From contig NZ_JACHXS010000001.1 in assembly GCF_014192225.1 (NCBI RefSeq), positions 1,174,408 to 1,238,407 on the forward strand: a DNA stretch of 64,000 bases, given 5' to 3'. The notes beneath the pieces are model-generated. The model saw nothing but the letters and a program-made list of their open reading frames with translations, did no database searches and had not been told where the DNA came from. The stretch is from Pseudoduganella umbonata (GTDB lineage: Bacteria; Pseudomonadota; Gammaproteobacteria; Burkholderiales; Burkholderiaceae_D). The position numbers and the translations under genes are program-made. Within the stretch, counting starts at the first letter, position 1. Each line of letters begins with the position of its first letter. This document shows positions 26,670-34,212 of the stretch, piece after piece.

Positions 26670-26698
26670 ATATTGCAGCATTTTTTTCTTCTGAGCAA
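26670..26698 (-). promoter_or_regulatory. Putative promoter of HTH paralogue 2
   Basis: TTGCTC (26693-26698) and CAATAT (26670-26675) on the minus strand, 17 bp apart, with an A-rich spacer. It mirrors the promoter at 15106-15134. Confidence 0.5.
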
Positions 26699-26750
26699 TG
26701 CCCTGGACAGATTTTTGCCGCGATGTGTCGCATCGCAGCCATGGTTGCCT

Positions 26751-26767
26751 TACGTGAACTAGCGCAC
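26751..26767 (+). promoter_or_regulatory. TACGTGAA-N3-GCGCAC motif, copy 2
   Basis: TACGTGAACTAGCGCAC lies 80 bp before RVL copy 2. A perfect palindrome TTACGTAA (26813-26820) lies between it and the ribosome site. Compare copy 1 at 18971-18987. Confidence 0.45.
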
Positions 26768-26846
26768 GGTACGGCAGCGGCCGACGCCTTACGATAAACA
26801 TGTCAGATCACATTACGTAACATGCCATTACCGAAGGAGAAACACG

Positions 26847-27032
26847 ATGTACAAGGTCCGCCGCGCATATTCCCGCACCGACATTGAAACCGAACTGATC
26901 ATCAATCGCGCGCTGCTGCTGCAGCAGTCCACCGGACTGAAGGACGCGCACATGTTCCTCACCCGCAAGCGCATCAAGCCCGCCGTGATCAAGCGCGTGC
27001 TGGCGATGCCGGGCGAACGGCGCGATTTCTAA
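26847..27032 (+). CDS. Small RVL-family protein, copy 2
   Basis: This 61-residue protein has GAAGGAG before its ATG. Its stretch from ALLLQQSTG to VIKRVLAMP aligns without gaps over 34 positions with copies 1 and 3, sharing Ala at position 1, Gly at 9, Ala at 13 and the closing RVL-x-x-P. It ends in a short charged tail (GERRDF). It is the most diverged in the middle (TRKRIKPAV). It faces HTH paralogue 2 across a 273-bp spacer, and a hairpin starting at its stop codon probably ends transcription. Function unknown. Confidence 0.7.
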   Translation: MYKVRRAYSRTDIETELIINRALLLQQSTGLKDAHMFLTRKRIKPAVIKRVLAMPGERRDF

Positions 27033-27052
27033 GGACGCGTCCACCGCGTCCT
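27032..27052 (+). terminator. Hairpin after RVL copy 2
   Basis: AGGACGCG-TCCAC-CGCGTCCT, a perfect 8-bp stem beginning within the stop codon. No T run follows, so it may act as a 3' stabiliser or a weak terminator. Confidence 0.4.
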
Positions 27053-27068
27053 GTCAGACGGCCGCAAC

Positions 27069-28019
27069 TCAGACGGGGGCGGGCCGCGGCGACGCGGTCG
27101 GCCCGTCCGTGGCCGGGCGGCCATCGTCCCAGCGCAGCCGGTCGATGCACATGCGCCGCCCGGTGCGATCCGGCCCCCAGGCGTGGTACACGATCCACGT
27201 CTCGCCGCCTGCCGGCGACGCCACGAAGGAATTATGCCCGGGGCCGATCAGCTGGCCCTGCAGGGTACTCATCAACAGGGCCCGTCCGCCCTCCTCCGGC
27301 CGCCGGTACGGGCCCAGCGGATGGTCGGCCACGACCCAGCTGACGCCATAGTTGTCCTTTTCCCACGCCCCGCCGCTGTAGAAACAGTAGTAGCGACCAT
27401 CGTGCTTCAGCACCGCGGCCCCCTCCACCGTGTGCCAGTCGTAGACCTTGCCGTACATCGTGCGCTGGTTCAGGAACAGGTGCCAGTCCTCGTGCGGCCG
27501 GTGCACCATGCGCGGCCTGCCTTCCAGTGTTTTCATGTCGGTCATCCGGTCCACCACGATGCCGGTGCCGACCCGGTGATCGTCCTCCAGCTCGAGGAAA
27601 TCGACGCAGTAGAACAGGTACCACTGGCCGTCGTCATCCTTGAACGGGTGGGCGTCGATCGAGAACGGCTGGTCGGGGACCAGGACCACGCCGGCATCGA
27701 CGAACGGCCCGGCCGGATCGGTGCTGGTGGCCACGCGCAGCTGGTGGTCCCGTCCGTCGATGCCCTGTGCCGAGTAATACATATAAAACGTGCCGTCATG
27801 CCACGCCACTTCCGGTGCCCAGAAATCGGTGCCGCCCGGCGGCACCAGCGCATGGCCGAGCGGTTCCCAGTGCACCAGGTCCGGCGAGCGCAGCACGGGA
27901 AACGCGCGCCCGTCGGCGTTGCCGGGCGCGGTGCCGTAGGCATAGTAAAAGCCGCCGTGCCGCAGCACGAACGGGTCCGCGAAGGTGGCCGGGTAAACCG
28001 GGTTCACATACTCTGCCAT
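27069..28019 (-). CDS. Glycoside hydrolase family 43, cytoplasmic
   Basis: This 316-residue single-domain protein has no signal peptide. The five-bladed propeller of GH43 is recognised by the catalytic base D15 (FADPF), the pKa-tuning D122 (FSIDAHPF) and the acid E199 (HTVEGAAVLKHDGRYYCFYS). Such enzymes release arabinose or xylose from short oligosaccharides. AAGGA lies five bases before the ATG. It is the last gene of the glycan cluster, 17 bp after the TonB receptor, and would act on sugars brought in by the ABC importer encoded upstream. Confidence 0.88.
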   Translation of the reverse strand: MAEYVNPVYPATFADPFVLRHGGFYYAYGTAPGNADGRAFPVLRSPDLVHWEPLGHALVPPGGTDFWAPEVAWHDGTFYMYYSAQGIDGRDHQLRVATSTDPAGPFVDAGVVLVPDQPFSIDAHPFKDDDGQWYLFYCVDFLELEDDHRVGTGIVVDRMTDMKTLEGRPRMVHRPHEDWHLFLNQRTMYGKVYDWHTVEGAAVLKHDGRYYCFYSGGAWEKDNYGVSWVVADHPLGPYRRPEEGGRALLMSTLQGQLIGPGHNSFVASPAGGETWIVYHAWGPDRTGRRMCIDRLRWDDGRPATDGPTASPRPAPV

Positions 28020-28036
28020 GCATTTCCTTTCTTTGT

Positions 28037-30940
28037 TCAGAGCTTGAAGCGCAGCCCCACGCCGTACGTGGTCGGCGTATAGCGGATGTCGCGCGGCCGC
28101 GACGGGTCGCCCACGTAGCTCTCGTACTTTTCCTTCGTCAGGTTGATCGCGTCGAACTGCACCGAGATGTTCGGCGTGATCTCGTACGACAGCGACAGGT
28201 CGACATACGTCGATGCCTTGACGAAGCGGTCCTGCAGGAAGCGCGGCTCGGCGATCTGCTCCACGTAGTCGCCGCGCCGCGTGGCGGCCAGCCGCCCCGT
28301 CAGGCCGTGGCCCTCGTAGAGCAGCGCGAGGTTGTGGCTCTTCTTGGCCACGTCGATCAGCCGGGTCTTGGTCAGCACGTCGGAATTGGGGTCGAGCCGC
28401 GTTTCGTTGTCGCCATCGATCCACGTGAAGTTGTACTGGGCCCCGAAGCCGCTCCAGAAGCCGGGCAGGAAGTCGAAGAACTTCTGCGTGCCGAATTCAT
28501 AGCCCTTCAGCGTGCCCTTGCCGGAATTCTGCGGCCGCGTCACACGGTAGCGCTGGCCATCGATGATTTCATCCTGCGTGTAGTTCTGCAGGTAGCCGTC
28601 GATGTCGCGATGGAACAGCGCGATCTGCGCATAGCCGTTGTTGGGGAAGTAGTATTCGAGCGTGGCATCGAGGTTGGTCGACTTGGTCGGCGCCAGCTGC
28701 GGGTTGCCGGCGCTGCCGGTGCCCGGCGCGTTGACCGTCGGCGGAATCAGCGACAGCGCCGGATTCAGGCGCAGGAAGTCCGGCCGCGTCAGCGTCTTGC
28801 CGGCCGACAGGTGCGACTGCAGGTTGTCGCGCCAGCCGACCAGCGCCGAGATGCTGGGCAGGTAGTTGTTTTCCGACGCGGACAGGTCGACCGGCGTGAT
28901 CACGTCGCCGATCCGGCTGGTGCCTTCCAGCTTGCGCTTGACGTGGATCGCGCGCACGCCGGCATCGCCGCTGATCTCCACGCCGCCCAGCGTTGCCTGG
29001 TAGCGGCCGCTGAGATAGACGGTCGACGTGCGCTCGCGCTGCTCGAACATGCGGCTCGGATCGTCCGGCACGCGCCCGGCCGGCATGCCGTAGGCGACGC
29101 GCACCCGGTCCGCTTCGTCGATCAGGAAGTCGCGCGACGGCACGTAGTACTGGCCGCCGAGCCGGTCGACGCCCGGCACCAGGCTCTGGAACGTTGGCCC
29201 GAACAGTTCCACCGGCGACGGCCGCACCGCCGAGCGCAGGTCGCTGGCCACCTCGCCCGAGTGATAGCCGGTCGAGCGGGACGACAGCCGCAGGCCCGCA
29301 TTGATCGCGCGGATGAAGCCGCCGCCCAGCTTGTAGGTCGCATCGGTGCGCCACTGCGTCTGCTTGCCCAGCGATTCTTCCCAGTTTTGCACCATCCCGC
29401 GCAGCACGAACGCGTTCGGGTCGCGCAGCGGCGTGGCACTGGTCGGCGTGGTCACGGCGTTGTAGCCGCCATGGCCGTCCGCGCCATAGGTGTAGACGTT
29501 CACCGTGGCATTCGGGATCTGCTGGTCGACGATCACCGTGTCGTTGATGAATTTCGAGTGCGTGTACGCGAGCGACGACGTCACGTCCCACGGGCCGTCG
29601 CGGAAGCGCAGGCTCATGTTCAGGTTGTGCGTATTGGTCCGCTCCTTGACACCCCAGGCGCTGGTGGCGACGTACGGATCCCACTCGTAGGCGCCGGGGC
29701 CGAACTGCGCGGCCGGCGCGTTGGCCGACAGGATCGGGCAGATCTGGCCTTCCGGGGTATCGCAGCCCCGGTCGCCCAGCACCACGCCGTTCAGGCGCGG
29801 CGCCCAGCCGACAATGGCCAGGATGTAGTCGACCTCGTTGCGGGCACGGTAGCCCATGCCCAGGTACTGCGTGGTGAATTCCAGCTTCGGATTGATCTTC
29901 CACTGGAACGCGCCGTGCGCCGAAAACCGCTCGCGGTCGCCGGCGTTGTAGATGCCGCCGACATGCGGCAGGTTGCCGAGCCGGTCGCCGGGGTTGAGCG
30001 GCGCCACCGGCTGGTCGTCGTTCAGCCGCACCGCCGTGCCATCGGGGCTGACAGAGAAGATCCGGTCCGGCCGGTCCACCCACTGCACCGGGTAGCCCCA
30101 GTGTTCCTTGTTGTAGGCGAGATCCAGCAGCACGCCCATTTCGCCCACGCCGGTTTTCCAGCGATTACTGTGCAACACGCCGAGACCGGGGCTGTAGCGT
30201 GACCTGGCCGCGTCGCTGCCGTTGATCTCCTGCCGCCGCGCCTCCAGATAGCCGGTGGTCACCTGGCCCGGGGCATCGAACGGCGCGCGCAGCCGGATGT
30301 TGACGGCGCCGGCAATGCCGCCCTCGGGCTGGTTCGGCGTGGCCGACTTGTACACGTCCAGGCCCGCGATCGACTGCACCGGCAGGTCCTGGTACGACAG
30401 CCGGCGGCCGCGGCCCGTGAAGATGTCGTTGCCGTCGAGCGTGGTGACCACGTCCGGCAGGCCGCGGATCGTCACCGTCGACGTTTCGCCCCGGTCGCGC
30501 CCCACCTGCACGCCGGCAATCCGCTGCAGCGCGTCGCCGGCCGCGCGGTCGGGGAACTTGCCGATGTCTTCGGCATTGATCGAATCGACAACCTGCGTCG
30601 CATCGCGCTTGATCTGCTCCGCCGAACGAATGCTGCGGCGGATGCCCGTCACCTCGACGGTGGCGATCGGGCCGCCCTGCACGGTGGCCGTGTCGGTGGC
30701 GCTACCGGCGCCGGTCGCCTGGGCCGGGGCGGACTGGCCGGACGTCTCCGGGGCCGGCTGGCCGGCAGTCGCCGGCGCGGCCTGGCCCGCGGCCGGGTCG
30801 GCCTGCTGTGCCACGGGCTGGTCTGCCGGCGGCGTCGTGGTTGCAGGGGCTTGCTGGGCGCCGGCCGTGCCGGCAGCCATCGCGCACACGGCGGCGGCAA
30901 CGGCGCGGCGCATGCACGTTGGACTCATGACTGGACTCAT
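28037..30940 (-). CDS. TonB-dependent receptor of the glycan cluster
   Basis: This 967-residue outer-membrane receptor has a signal peptide (MRRAVAAAVCAMAAGTAGAQ). An unusual Pro/Ala/Gln-rich linker of about 55 residues follows. The plug reads VEVTGIRRSIRSAEQIKRDA, IGKFPDRAAGDALQRIAGVQ and TIRGLPDVVTTLDGND. The barrel ends in YGVGLRFKL. The plug is of the same sugar-linked class as the receptor at 21134. GGAG precedes the ATG by five bases. It lies between the ABC importer genes and the cytoplasmic GH43, so it probably moves oligosaccharides into the periplasm for the binding protein. Confidence 0.9.
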   Translation of the reverse strand: MSPVMSPTCMRRAVAAAVCAMAAGTAGAQQAPATTTPPADQPVAQQADPAAGQAAPATAGQPAPETSGQSAPAQATGAGSATDTATVQGGPIATVEVTGIRRSIRSAEQIKRDATQVVDSINAEDIGKFPDRAAGDALQRIAGVQVGRDRGETSTVTIRGLPDVVTTLDGNDIFTGRGRRLSYQDLPVQSIAGLDVYKSATPNQPEGGIAGAVNIRLRAPFDAPGQVTTGYLEARRQEINGSDAARSRYSPGLGVLHSNRWKTGVGEMGVLLDLAYNKEHWGYPVQWVDRPDRIFSVSPDGTAVRLNDDQPVAPLNPGDRLGNLPHVGGIYNAGDRERFSAHGAFQWKINPKLEFTTQYLGMGYRARNEVDYILAIVGWAPRLNGVVLGDRGCDTPEGQICPILSANAPAAQFGPGAYEWDPYVATSAWGVKERTNTHNLNMSLRFRDGPWDVTSSLAYTHSKFINDTVIVDQQIPNATVNVYTYGADGHGGYNAVTTPTSATPLRDPNAFVLRGMVQNWEESLGKQTQWRTDATYKLGGGFIRAINAGLRLSSRSTGYHSGEVASDLRSAVRPSPVELFGPTFQSLVPGVDRLGGQYYVPSRDFLIDEADRVRVAYGMPAGRVPDDPSRMFEQRERTSTVYLSGRYQATLGGVEISGDAGVRAIHVKRKLEGTSRIGDVITPVDLSASENNYLPSISALVGWRDNLQSHLSAGKTLTRPDFLRLNPALSLIPPTVNAPGTGSAGNPQLAPTKSTNLDATLEYYFPNNGYAQIALFHRDIDGYLQNYTQDEIIDGQRYRVTRPQNSGKGTLKGYEFGTQKFFDFLPGFWSGFGAQYNFTWIDGDNETRLDPNSDVLTKTRLIDVAKKSHNLALLYEGHGLTGRLAATRRGDYVEQIAEPRFLQDRFVKASTYVDLSLSYEITPNISVQFDAINLTKEKYESYVGDPSRPRDIRYTPTTYGVGLRFKL

Positions 30941-31074
30941 GTTGTCTCCGAATGTTGGTTGTGCCAGGCTCGCGACGCTCCGCCTGGGGAAGCTTTCCGA
31001 TCATAGACACAAGCTTTATTCAATGCCAACGCGCTAGGCCGATTCGGTTGCGCCGATGCGACGCCCCGTGCGCC

Positions 31075-31905
31075 TTACCCTTTCAGCCCCGTCGCCGCCA
31101 GCAACCCTTGCGTGACACGGCGCTGGAACGCGATGTACGCCAGCGCCACCGGGAACGCGCCGAGCAGCGCGGCCGCCATCAGCTGCGCGTAGCGCACGCC
31201 GAACGCATCGTAGGTCTGCGTCAGCCCGAGGGGGATCGTCATCATGTCGTTCGACGTGACAATGATGAAAGGCCACAGGAAATTGTTCCAGGCCGCGATG
31301 AACGTGACGATCGCCATCGCCCACACGATATTGCCCGACATCGGCAGGTACACGCTCCACAGCACGCGCAGCGGCGACGCGCCGTCGAGCAGCGCGGCAT
31401 CGCGAAAGTCGTGCGGCACCGCGTCGAAAAACTGGCGGAACACGTAGATCACCACCGGCGACACCACCTGCGGCAGCACGATGCCGGCATAGGTATTGAT
31501 CAGGCCAAGCCCGTTCATCGTGCGGAACAGCGGTACCAGCAGCGCCTCGAACGGCAGCAGCAGCGCCAGCATCGACACCAGGAACAGCAGGTTGCGGCCA
31601 CGGAAGCGCAGCTGCGAGAAGGCGAAGGCCGCCATCAGGCTGATCGCCATCGTCACCACGGTCACGGCAAGCGCCACCAGCGCGCTGTTGAACAGCCAGC
31701 GCGGCACGTTGCCGGCGCCGAGCGTCTTGGTAAACGCTTCCACGGTCCAGCGCTGCGGCAGCAGGTGCAGCGTGGGCAGGATGGTTTCGTACTCCGGCCG
31801 CAGCGCCGTCGACAGCGCCCACAGCAGCGGCGCCACCCACAGCATGGCCAGGCCCAGCGCGGATGCCACGGCGATCGCGGTCCAGTGCAGCGGCGTGTTC
31901 TTCAT
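31075..31905 (-). CDS. Sugar ABC transporter permease (MalG/CUT1 type)
   Basis: This 276-residue inner-membrane protein has six helices. The EAA loop that contacts the ATPase reads FRDAALLDGASPLRVLWSVY. The fold is that of CUT1 permeases for oligosaccharides. GGAGG stands four bases before the ATG, and the gene starts 10 bp after the partner permease ends, so they are co-expressed. The TonB receptor follows 134 bp downstream. Confidence 0.9.
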   Translation of the reverse strand: MKNTPLHWTAIAVASALGLAMLWVAPLLWALSTALRPEYETILPTLHLLPQRWTVEAFTKTLGAGNVPRWLFNSALVALAVTVVTMAISLMAAFAFSQLRFRGRNLLFLVSMLALLLPFEALLVPLFRTMNGLGLINTYAGIVLPQVVSPVVIYVFRQFFDAVPHDFRDAALLDGASPLRVLWSVYLPMSGNIVWAMAIVTFIAAWNNFLWPFIIVTSNDMMTIPLGLTQTYDAFGVRYAQLMAAALLGAFPVALAYIAFQRRVTQGLLAATGLKG

Positions 31906-31915
31906 GGGGCCTCCG

Positions 31916-32800
31916 TCATTTCTTCTTCCTCAGCACCAGCGCCTGCAGCAGCCCCAGCGCGACGACGATGAACATGAAAGCCATCGCCACCGCCGCCGCG
32001 TAGCCGGCATCGCTTTGCGTAAACGCCGTTTCGTACATGTAGTGCAGCGTGACGCGGGTGGTGTTGAACGGCCCCCCGGTGGTCATGATGTAGGTCTGGC
32101 CGAACACTTTCAGCGACGCGATCAGCTGCAGCACCAGCGCCGTGACCGTGACCGGCTTCAGGGCCGGCCACGTGATGTGGCGGAACACGGCGAAGCCGCG
32201 CGCGCCGTCCAGCGCGGCCGCCTCGTACTGTTCGCGCGGGATGTTGCGCAGGCCGGCGATGAACATCAGCATGTTGAAACCCACCGTCCACCAGATCGTG
32301 GCGATGGCCACCACCGGCATGGCCCAGCGCACGTCCGAAAACCACGAGCGCTGCACGCCGAGCAGGTGGTTGACGATGCCGGACGACGGCTGCAGCATCC
32401 AGTCGGCAATCAGCGTCATCACCGAGATCGGCAGCACGTACGGCAAGAAGAAGGCGCCCTGCAGCCAGGAGCCGGCGGCGCCGTGCCGCGCCGTGAAATG
32501 GTCGACCAGCAGCGCCATCACGAGGCCCAGCGCGGTCAGCGGAATGACCGTCAGCAGCGAAAAATAAAAGGTGTTGCCGAGCGACGACCAGAACGACGGA
32601 TCTTCCACCAGCGTGGCGTAGTTGGCCAGGCCGACGAAGGCGCTGGTGCGCGTCAGGCTGCTCTCGGTCAGCGACAGGTACAGCGTCTGCAGCGCCGGCA
32701 GCAGGAAGAACAGGACGAATGCCGCCATGAAGGGCAACAGCAGCAGCGTGGCGGACAGCGTTTCGGACCGGCTGCCGGTTCCGCGCGTTCTTCCCTTCAT
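31916..32800 (-). CDS. Sugar ABC transporter permease (MalF/CUT1 type)
   Basis: This 294-residue inner-membrane protein has six helices and the EAA loop EQYEAAALDGARGFAVFRHI. It would pair with the MalG-type permease encoded just downstream. Its translation start lies in a threefold 17-bp repeat, each unit carrying a GGGGAG-like site and one or more ATGs (32799-32849). The usual start gives a normal N-terminus, with a basic stretch and then the first helix. Confidence 0.9.
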   Translation of the reverse strand: MKGRTRGTGSRSETLSATLLLLPFMAAFVLFFLLPALQTLYLSLTESSLTRTSAFVGLANYATLVEDPSFWSSLGNTFYFSLLTVIPLTALGLVMALLVDHFTARHGAAGSWLQGAFFLPYVLPISVMTLIADWMLQPSSGIVNHLLGVQRSWFSDVRWAMPVVAIATIWWTVGFNMLMFIAGLRNIPREQYEAAALDGARGFAVFRHITWPALKPVTVTALVLQLIASLKVFGQTYIMTTGGPFNTTRVTLHYMYETAFTQSDAGYAAAVAMAFMFIVVALGLLQALVLRKKK

Positions 32801-32849
32801 CGATCGGCTCCCCTCATCGCATCGCTCCCCTCATCGCATCGCTCCGCTC
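32799..32849 (-). repeat. Three 17-bp units carrying ribosome-site/ATG pairs
   Basis: On the minus strand the units read GAGCGGAGCGATGCGAT, GAGGGGAGCGATGCGAT and GAGGGGAGCCGATCGAT. They are in tandem between the binding-protein stop (32863) and the permease start (32800); the last unit ends in the start codon's first two bases. Each has an SD-like GGAG followed by possible starts. Confidence 0.85.
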
Positions 32850-32862
32850 ATGGCAACGTTCC

Positions 32863-34152
32863 TCAATAGCGCGGCGGGCGCTTCTTCAGCAGCCGCTGCG
32901 CCTCGCTCTCGAAACGGCGCAGCGCATCGGCCGGCGTCAGCTGGCCGGCCAGCGGCGCCGGCAGGAATTTCGACGCGATCGCTTCCAGCGGCCCGGCCGC
33001 GCCCATGTACCAGCCCGGCGGGTCGTAGACGACGTTGTCCGCGGCGGCCGCATACTCGGCGTTCGGCATCAGCGCGCGCGCCGCCGCCGATTCGGCCACC
33101 GGCCGGTAGGCCGGGATGTGGCCGCCCTCGGCCCAGCCGAACGAATGGGTGCTGACGTAGGCGATGAATTGCATGACGGCGCGCGTCTTGGCGGGCGCCA
33201 TCGGCCGGCCCTCGTTGGCGGGGATGGCGAAACCGTGCGAATCGGCCCACGTGCTGGCGTTGCCATACAGTTGCGGCAGGGGCGCGATGCCGTAGCGGAA
33301 CCGGACCGTGCCGGCTTGCGTGCCGCGCACCAGTTCCGGCACTTCCCACACGCCGTTGATCATGAAACCGGCATTGCCGGCCATGAACTGGCTGGTCGAT
33401 GCGGGGTAATCCTGGCCCGGGGTCGCGTAGCCGGCCTGGAACCAGTGGGCGATGGCGGCCAGCGTGCTCTCGCCGGCCGGACCGTACGCGAAGCGGCCGT
33501 CGGCCACCACCGGCAGGCCCTGCTGGGCCAGCAGCGACAGCCACAGCCGCCAGATCGCATAGGTGCTTTGCGCCGCCTCCATCGCCAGCCCCGCCTTGCC
33601 GGTCGTCTGCTTCACGGCGCGAAACGCATCCGTCAGCGCGGGCATGCCGACGATGGGTTTCAGATTGCCGCCGGCATCGAGCAGGCCGGCCTGGCCGGCC
33701 AGGTCCTTGTTGTAGTACAGGACCAGCGGATGCATGTCGAGCGGCACGGCATAGGCATGGCCGCCGTATTGCGAGCGGGCCCACTGGCGCGGCAGGAAAT
33801 CGGCGCCGCGCAGGCCCGCGGAGGCAAGCTCGGCGTCGGTGACCGGCCGCAGCACGCCACCGCCGGCCAGGTTCGGCAGCCGCGACAGGTGGATCGTCGC
33901 CAGGTCCGGCCCGGCGCCCGCGACGGTCGCCGTGATCAGCTTCGTGTAGAACGGCTCGCCCCACTTCAGCGTGGTGCTTTCCACCCGCACCGCGCTTTGC
34001 GACGCGTTGAATCCGTCGATCAGCGCGCGCATGCGGGCGCCGTCGCCACCGGACAGCAGCGTCCACATCTGTACTACCTGCACGTCGGCGCGTGCCGCGG
34101 GGCTGCACAGCAGCAGTGCCAGCGCCGCGACGGCCCATCGGCCAGCTCGCAT
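32863..34152 (-). CDS. Sugar ABC transporter substrate-binding protein
   Basis: The 429 residues begin with a signal peptide (RWAVAALALLLCSPAARA) and continue as a type-1 extracellular solute-binding protein. Marks include MWTLLSGGDGARMRALIDGF, TVAGAGPDLATIHLSRLP, YAVPLDMHPLVLYYNKDLA and GNAGFMINGVWEVPEL. There is no lipobox cysteine, so it is free in the periplasm. It feeds the two CUT1 permeases encoded downstream. The cluster has no ATP-binding subunit, so a shared ATPase (MsiK/UgpC-like) elsewhere is implied. Confidence 0.9.
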   Translation of the reverse strand: MRAGRWAVAALALLLCSPAARADVQVVQMWTLLSGGDGARMRALIDGFNASQSAVRVESTTLKWGEPFYTKLITATVAGAGPDLATIHLSRLPNLAGGGVLRPVTDAELASAGLRGADFLPRQWARSQYGGHAYAVPLDMHPLVLYYNKDLAGQAGLLDAGGNLKPIVGMPALTDAFRAVKQTTGKAGLAMEAAQSTYAIWRLWLSLLAQQGLPVVADGRFAYGPAGESTLAAIAHWFQAGYATPGQDYPASTSQFMAGNAGFMINGVWEVPELVRGTQAGTVRFRYGIAPLPQLYGNASTWADSHGFAIPANEGRPMAPAKTRAVMQFIAYVSTHSFGWAEGGHIPAYRPVAESAAARALMPNAEYAAAADNVVYDPPGWYMGAAGPLEAIASKFLPAPLAGQLTPADALRRFESEAQRLLKKRPPRY

Positions 34153-34212
34153 GTCGTGTCTCCGCCTGGTCGTTCCAGGTTGTTTGTTGTCGTTACCGGG
34201 TGCCGGTACCCG

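Noticed and set aside
32851..32860. TGGCAACGTT resembling the LacI-type operator at 24001
   Set aside because: Only a half palindrome, placed within the end of one gene's spacer inside an operon, not at a promoter.
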